From Sedimentisphaerales bacterium (GTDB lineage Bacteria; Planctomycetota; Phycisphaerae; Sedimentisphaerales; SG8-4): a stretch of 6,036 nt of DNA. Shown here one piece after another: positions 4,592 through 6,036 of this stretch. Under the pieces are notes generated by a model. It did no database searches, was not told the DNA's origin, and saw only the letters and a list, made by a program, of their open reading frames with translations. Made by a program: the position numbers and the translations under genes. The first letter of the stretch is position 1. Every line of letters begins with the position of its first letter. The DNA lies in the NCBI GenBank assembly GCA_016932895.1, contig JAFGCA010000286.1:1-6036 (forward strand). The letters are read 5' to 3'.

Positions 4592-6036
4592 ATGCGTTGT
4601 GCAAGTCTCGCAGCAAATCAACCGTGGCGCAAACAGCTCTACCCGCACCGCTTCATTCTCATTGGCTTGGTTCTCGTGTCTACGGCCACTGCACAACCGG
4701 TCTATTTTGCCGACGCCACACTCAAGTCGGTCGTGGAACAAGCTTTGGGGATCACGGATCCCACGGTCGCCGATATGCAGACGTTGTACGGAACGTTGTT
4801 CGCACACGAGAAAGGCATCACGGATCTTACGGGTCTTGAGTATGCCGTCAACCTCGGATCCCTCTGGATCTACAACAACGAGATCACAGACCTCAGTCCT
4901 GTGGCCAGCCTGACGAACTTGATCTACTTATATCCGGCCGGCAATCAGGTGCATGACGTTAGCCCCCTGGCTGGACTTGCTCGACTGGAGCGTCTTGGCC
5001 TTGAGAACAACCAGATAACCGATATCAGTTCTCTGGCCGGTCTCACCAACCTGGTTGAACTAGGCATTGAGAACAACCAGATCACCGACGTGTCAGCGGT
5101 GGCAGGGATGACACAGTTGACACGACTAAGTGCGCACACGAATGAGATCGTTGATGTCACTCCGGTAGGTAGTCTGACCAAGCTCACGTACTTGAATCTG
5201 TCCGGCAATCAGGTCCAGGACATAAGCGCGTTGGCGGGACTGACGAACCTGAGCACTCTGGATTTGCGTGGGAATCCGCTCAACGCCGCTGCCTGTGCAA
5301 CTTACATCCCTCAAATCCAGGCAAACAACCCTGGCATCAACCTTTTGTACGACCAGTGTGCGTCACAGTATTACACGCTGACCCTATCTTCAACGTGGGG
5401 TGGCTCGATCACTACCCCAAGCGAAGGCGCCTATCAATGTGACCAGAATAGTACTGTGGCTGTCAGCGCCGCGCCTGATCCCGGCTATGAGTTCACCCAT
5501 TGGTCGGGCACGGCTGTGGACGCCGGGAAGGTGGATGATCCCAGTTCAGCCAGCACCTCGGTCTTCGTGGATACGGACTATACGCTCCAGGCGAATTTCA
5601 GTGCCAGCAGTGTACAGCACACTTTGACGATTTCGTCGACCGAGGGAGGCTCTGTTGAGCCCTCCGAAGGGACATACCAATACGCGCATGGGACGACCGT
5701 CCAACTGACCGCGACAGCCAATTCCACCTACGCCTTTAGTCATTGGTCGGGCAGCCTCTGGTCATCTTCGAACCCTCTGACCGTCACGCTGACGTCGGAC
5801 TTGAACGTGCGAGCTAATTTCATCAGCAACGCCACTCCTCAGCACACGCTGTTGATCTCCTCGACCACGGGAGGAACGGTATCACAACCGGGCGAGGGCA
5901 ATCTTCAATACCCCGAGGGCACGGTCGTGACAATCGTTGCCGTGGCGGATGCAGGGTTCTCCTTCAGCGTTTGGACAGGGACGGCAGTGGACTCAGGAAA
6001 GGTAGCCAGCCCCAGCACCGCCAGCACTACGCTGAC
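4592..6036 (+). CDS. Exported internalin-like LRR protein with InlB-type repeats (3' end outside window)
   Basis: The frame is open for 481 codons to the window edge. Residues 1-34 are a signal peptide with a long basic n-region (R2, R13, K14, R20), core FILIGLVLVS and cleavage at ATA/QP. Residues 36-81 resemble the internalin-type cap seen in bacterial SDS22-like proteins (VYFADATLKSVVEQALG ... GITDLTGLEYA). Residues 82-235 are seven leucine-rich repeats, each exactly 22 residues, of the form LxxLxxLxxLxLxxNQITDISx. Cys235 and Cys256 could cap the LRR by a disulfide. Residues 260-336, 343-412 and 418-481+ are divergent InlB-type repeats with a central HWSG or VWTG. LRR proteins of this kind usually bind proteins or glycans outside the cell; a binding or adhesion role is inference and the ligand is unknown. 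The neighbouring 1254-residue protein has one InlB-type repeat of the same subtype. The missing end may hold more repeats or an anchoring signal. GC at third codon positions looks lower than in the neighbour. Confidence 0.9.
   Translation, partial: MRCASLAANQPWRKQLYPHRFILIGLVLVSTATAQPVYFADATLKSVVEQALGITDPTVADMQTLYGTLFAHEKGITDLTGLEYAVNLGSLWIYNNEITDLSPVASLTNLIYLYPAGNQVHDVSPLAGLARLERLGLENNQITDISSLAGLTNLVELGIENNQITDVSAVAGMTQLTRLSAHTNEIVDVTPVGSLTKLTYLNLSGNQVQDISALAGLTNLSTLDLRGNPLNAAACATYIPQIQANNPGINLLYDQCASQYYTLTLSSTWGGSITTPSEGAYQCDQNSTVAVSAAPDPGYEFTHWSGTAVDAGKVDDPSSASTSVFVDTDYTLQANFSASSVQHTLTISSTEGGSVEPSEGTYQYAHGTTVQLTATANSTYAFSHWSGSLWSSSNPLTVTLTSDLNVRANFISNATPQHTLLISSTTGGTVSQPGEGNLQYPEGTVVTIVAVADAGFSFSVWTGTAVDSGKVASPSTASTTL
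4835..5296 (+). repeat. Seven tandem 66-bp units encoding 22-residue LRRs
   Basis: Units start at 4835, 4901, 4967, 5033, 5099, 5165 and 5231 with no insertion or deletion. Units three and four are closest at DNA level: TTGAGAACAACCAGAT occurs at 5001-5016 and 5067-5082, exactly 66 bases apart, pointing to a more recent duplication of that pair. The first unit and the last unit, which ends NPLNAAAC, are the most diverged, as expected for caps. Confidence 0.85.
5369..6036 (+). repeat. Three tandem InlB-type repeats, third cut by window end
   Basis: The repeats span about 5369-5599, 5618-5827 and 5843 to the edge. Each starts TLTLSS, TLTISS or TLLISS, then a GGS or GGTV turn with PSEG or PGEG, then a Trp-Ser/Thr-Gly core. 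Repeats one and three carry the longer TAVDxGKVxxPSxAST segment; repeat two has the short SLWSSSNPLTVTL instead. The 13-mer CATTGGTCGGGCA is identical at 5498-5510 and 5741-5753. The match is to the divergent InlB B-repeat family (Pfam name from memory). Confidence 0.75.

Overview
The window reads as a piece of a GC-rich planctomycete genome, most likely a Phycisphaerae-type lineage. I base this on family style, not on a marker gene. The signs are very large exported proteins made of many modules, a fibronectin-III-like domain ending in a TYYWRVDEV...W.F motif, a dockerin-like pair of calcium-loop motifs, glycine-rich beta-helix rungs and divergent InlB-type repeats. No RNA gene, mobile element, CRISPR array, phage gene, defence gene or metabolic enzyme is visible. 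Everything is on the plus strand.

Layout. Positions 1-231 hold the end of an upstream locus: a possible 8-codon tail of one gene, ending at 28, then a short reading frame ending at 231 with a CPTC motif and strongly coding-like codon use but no ordinary start codon near its apparent beginning. Positions 232-538 are intergenic and carry a good sigma70-type promoter (TATAAT at 293-298), a leader of roughly 230 nt with hairpins, and a very strong Shine-Dalgarno sequence. Positions 539-4303 encode one 1254-residue exported protein: signal peptide, glycine-rich beta-helix-like region, FN3-like domain, InlB-type repeat, jelly-roll-like region, dockerin-like region and a C-terminal beta-propeller-like region. 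Positions 4304-4591 are a second intergenic leader that begins with a strong hairpin. From 4592 to the window edge runs a second exported protein, cut by the window end: signal peptide, internalin-like cap, seven perfect-length 22-residue leucine-rich repeats and at least three InlB-type repeats.

How they fit together. Both large genes look like secreted or surface-displayed binding proteins, with no catalytic motif seen. They share the InlB-type module. Their upstream regions also share two co-linear sequence blocks: a 37-nt block that abuts or overlaps the proposed -35 element, and a 15-nt block in the leader 126-138 nt before each start codon. This suggests they are separate transcription units with a common promoter/leader design, and it is the most interesting thing in the window. 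I see no evidence for a wholly new multi-gene system. The novelty candidates are the shared leader element, the odd start of the small CPTC gene, and the module combination in the 1254-residue protein.
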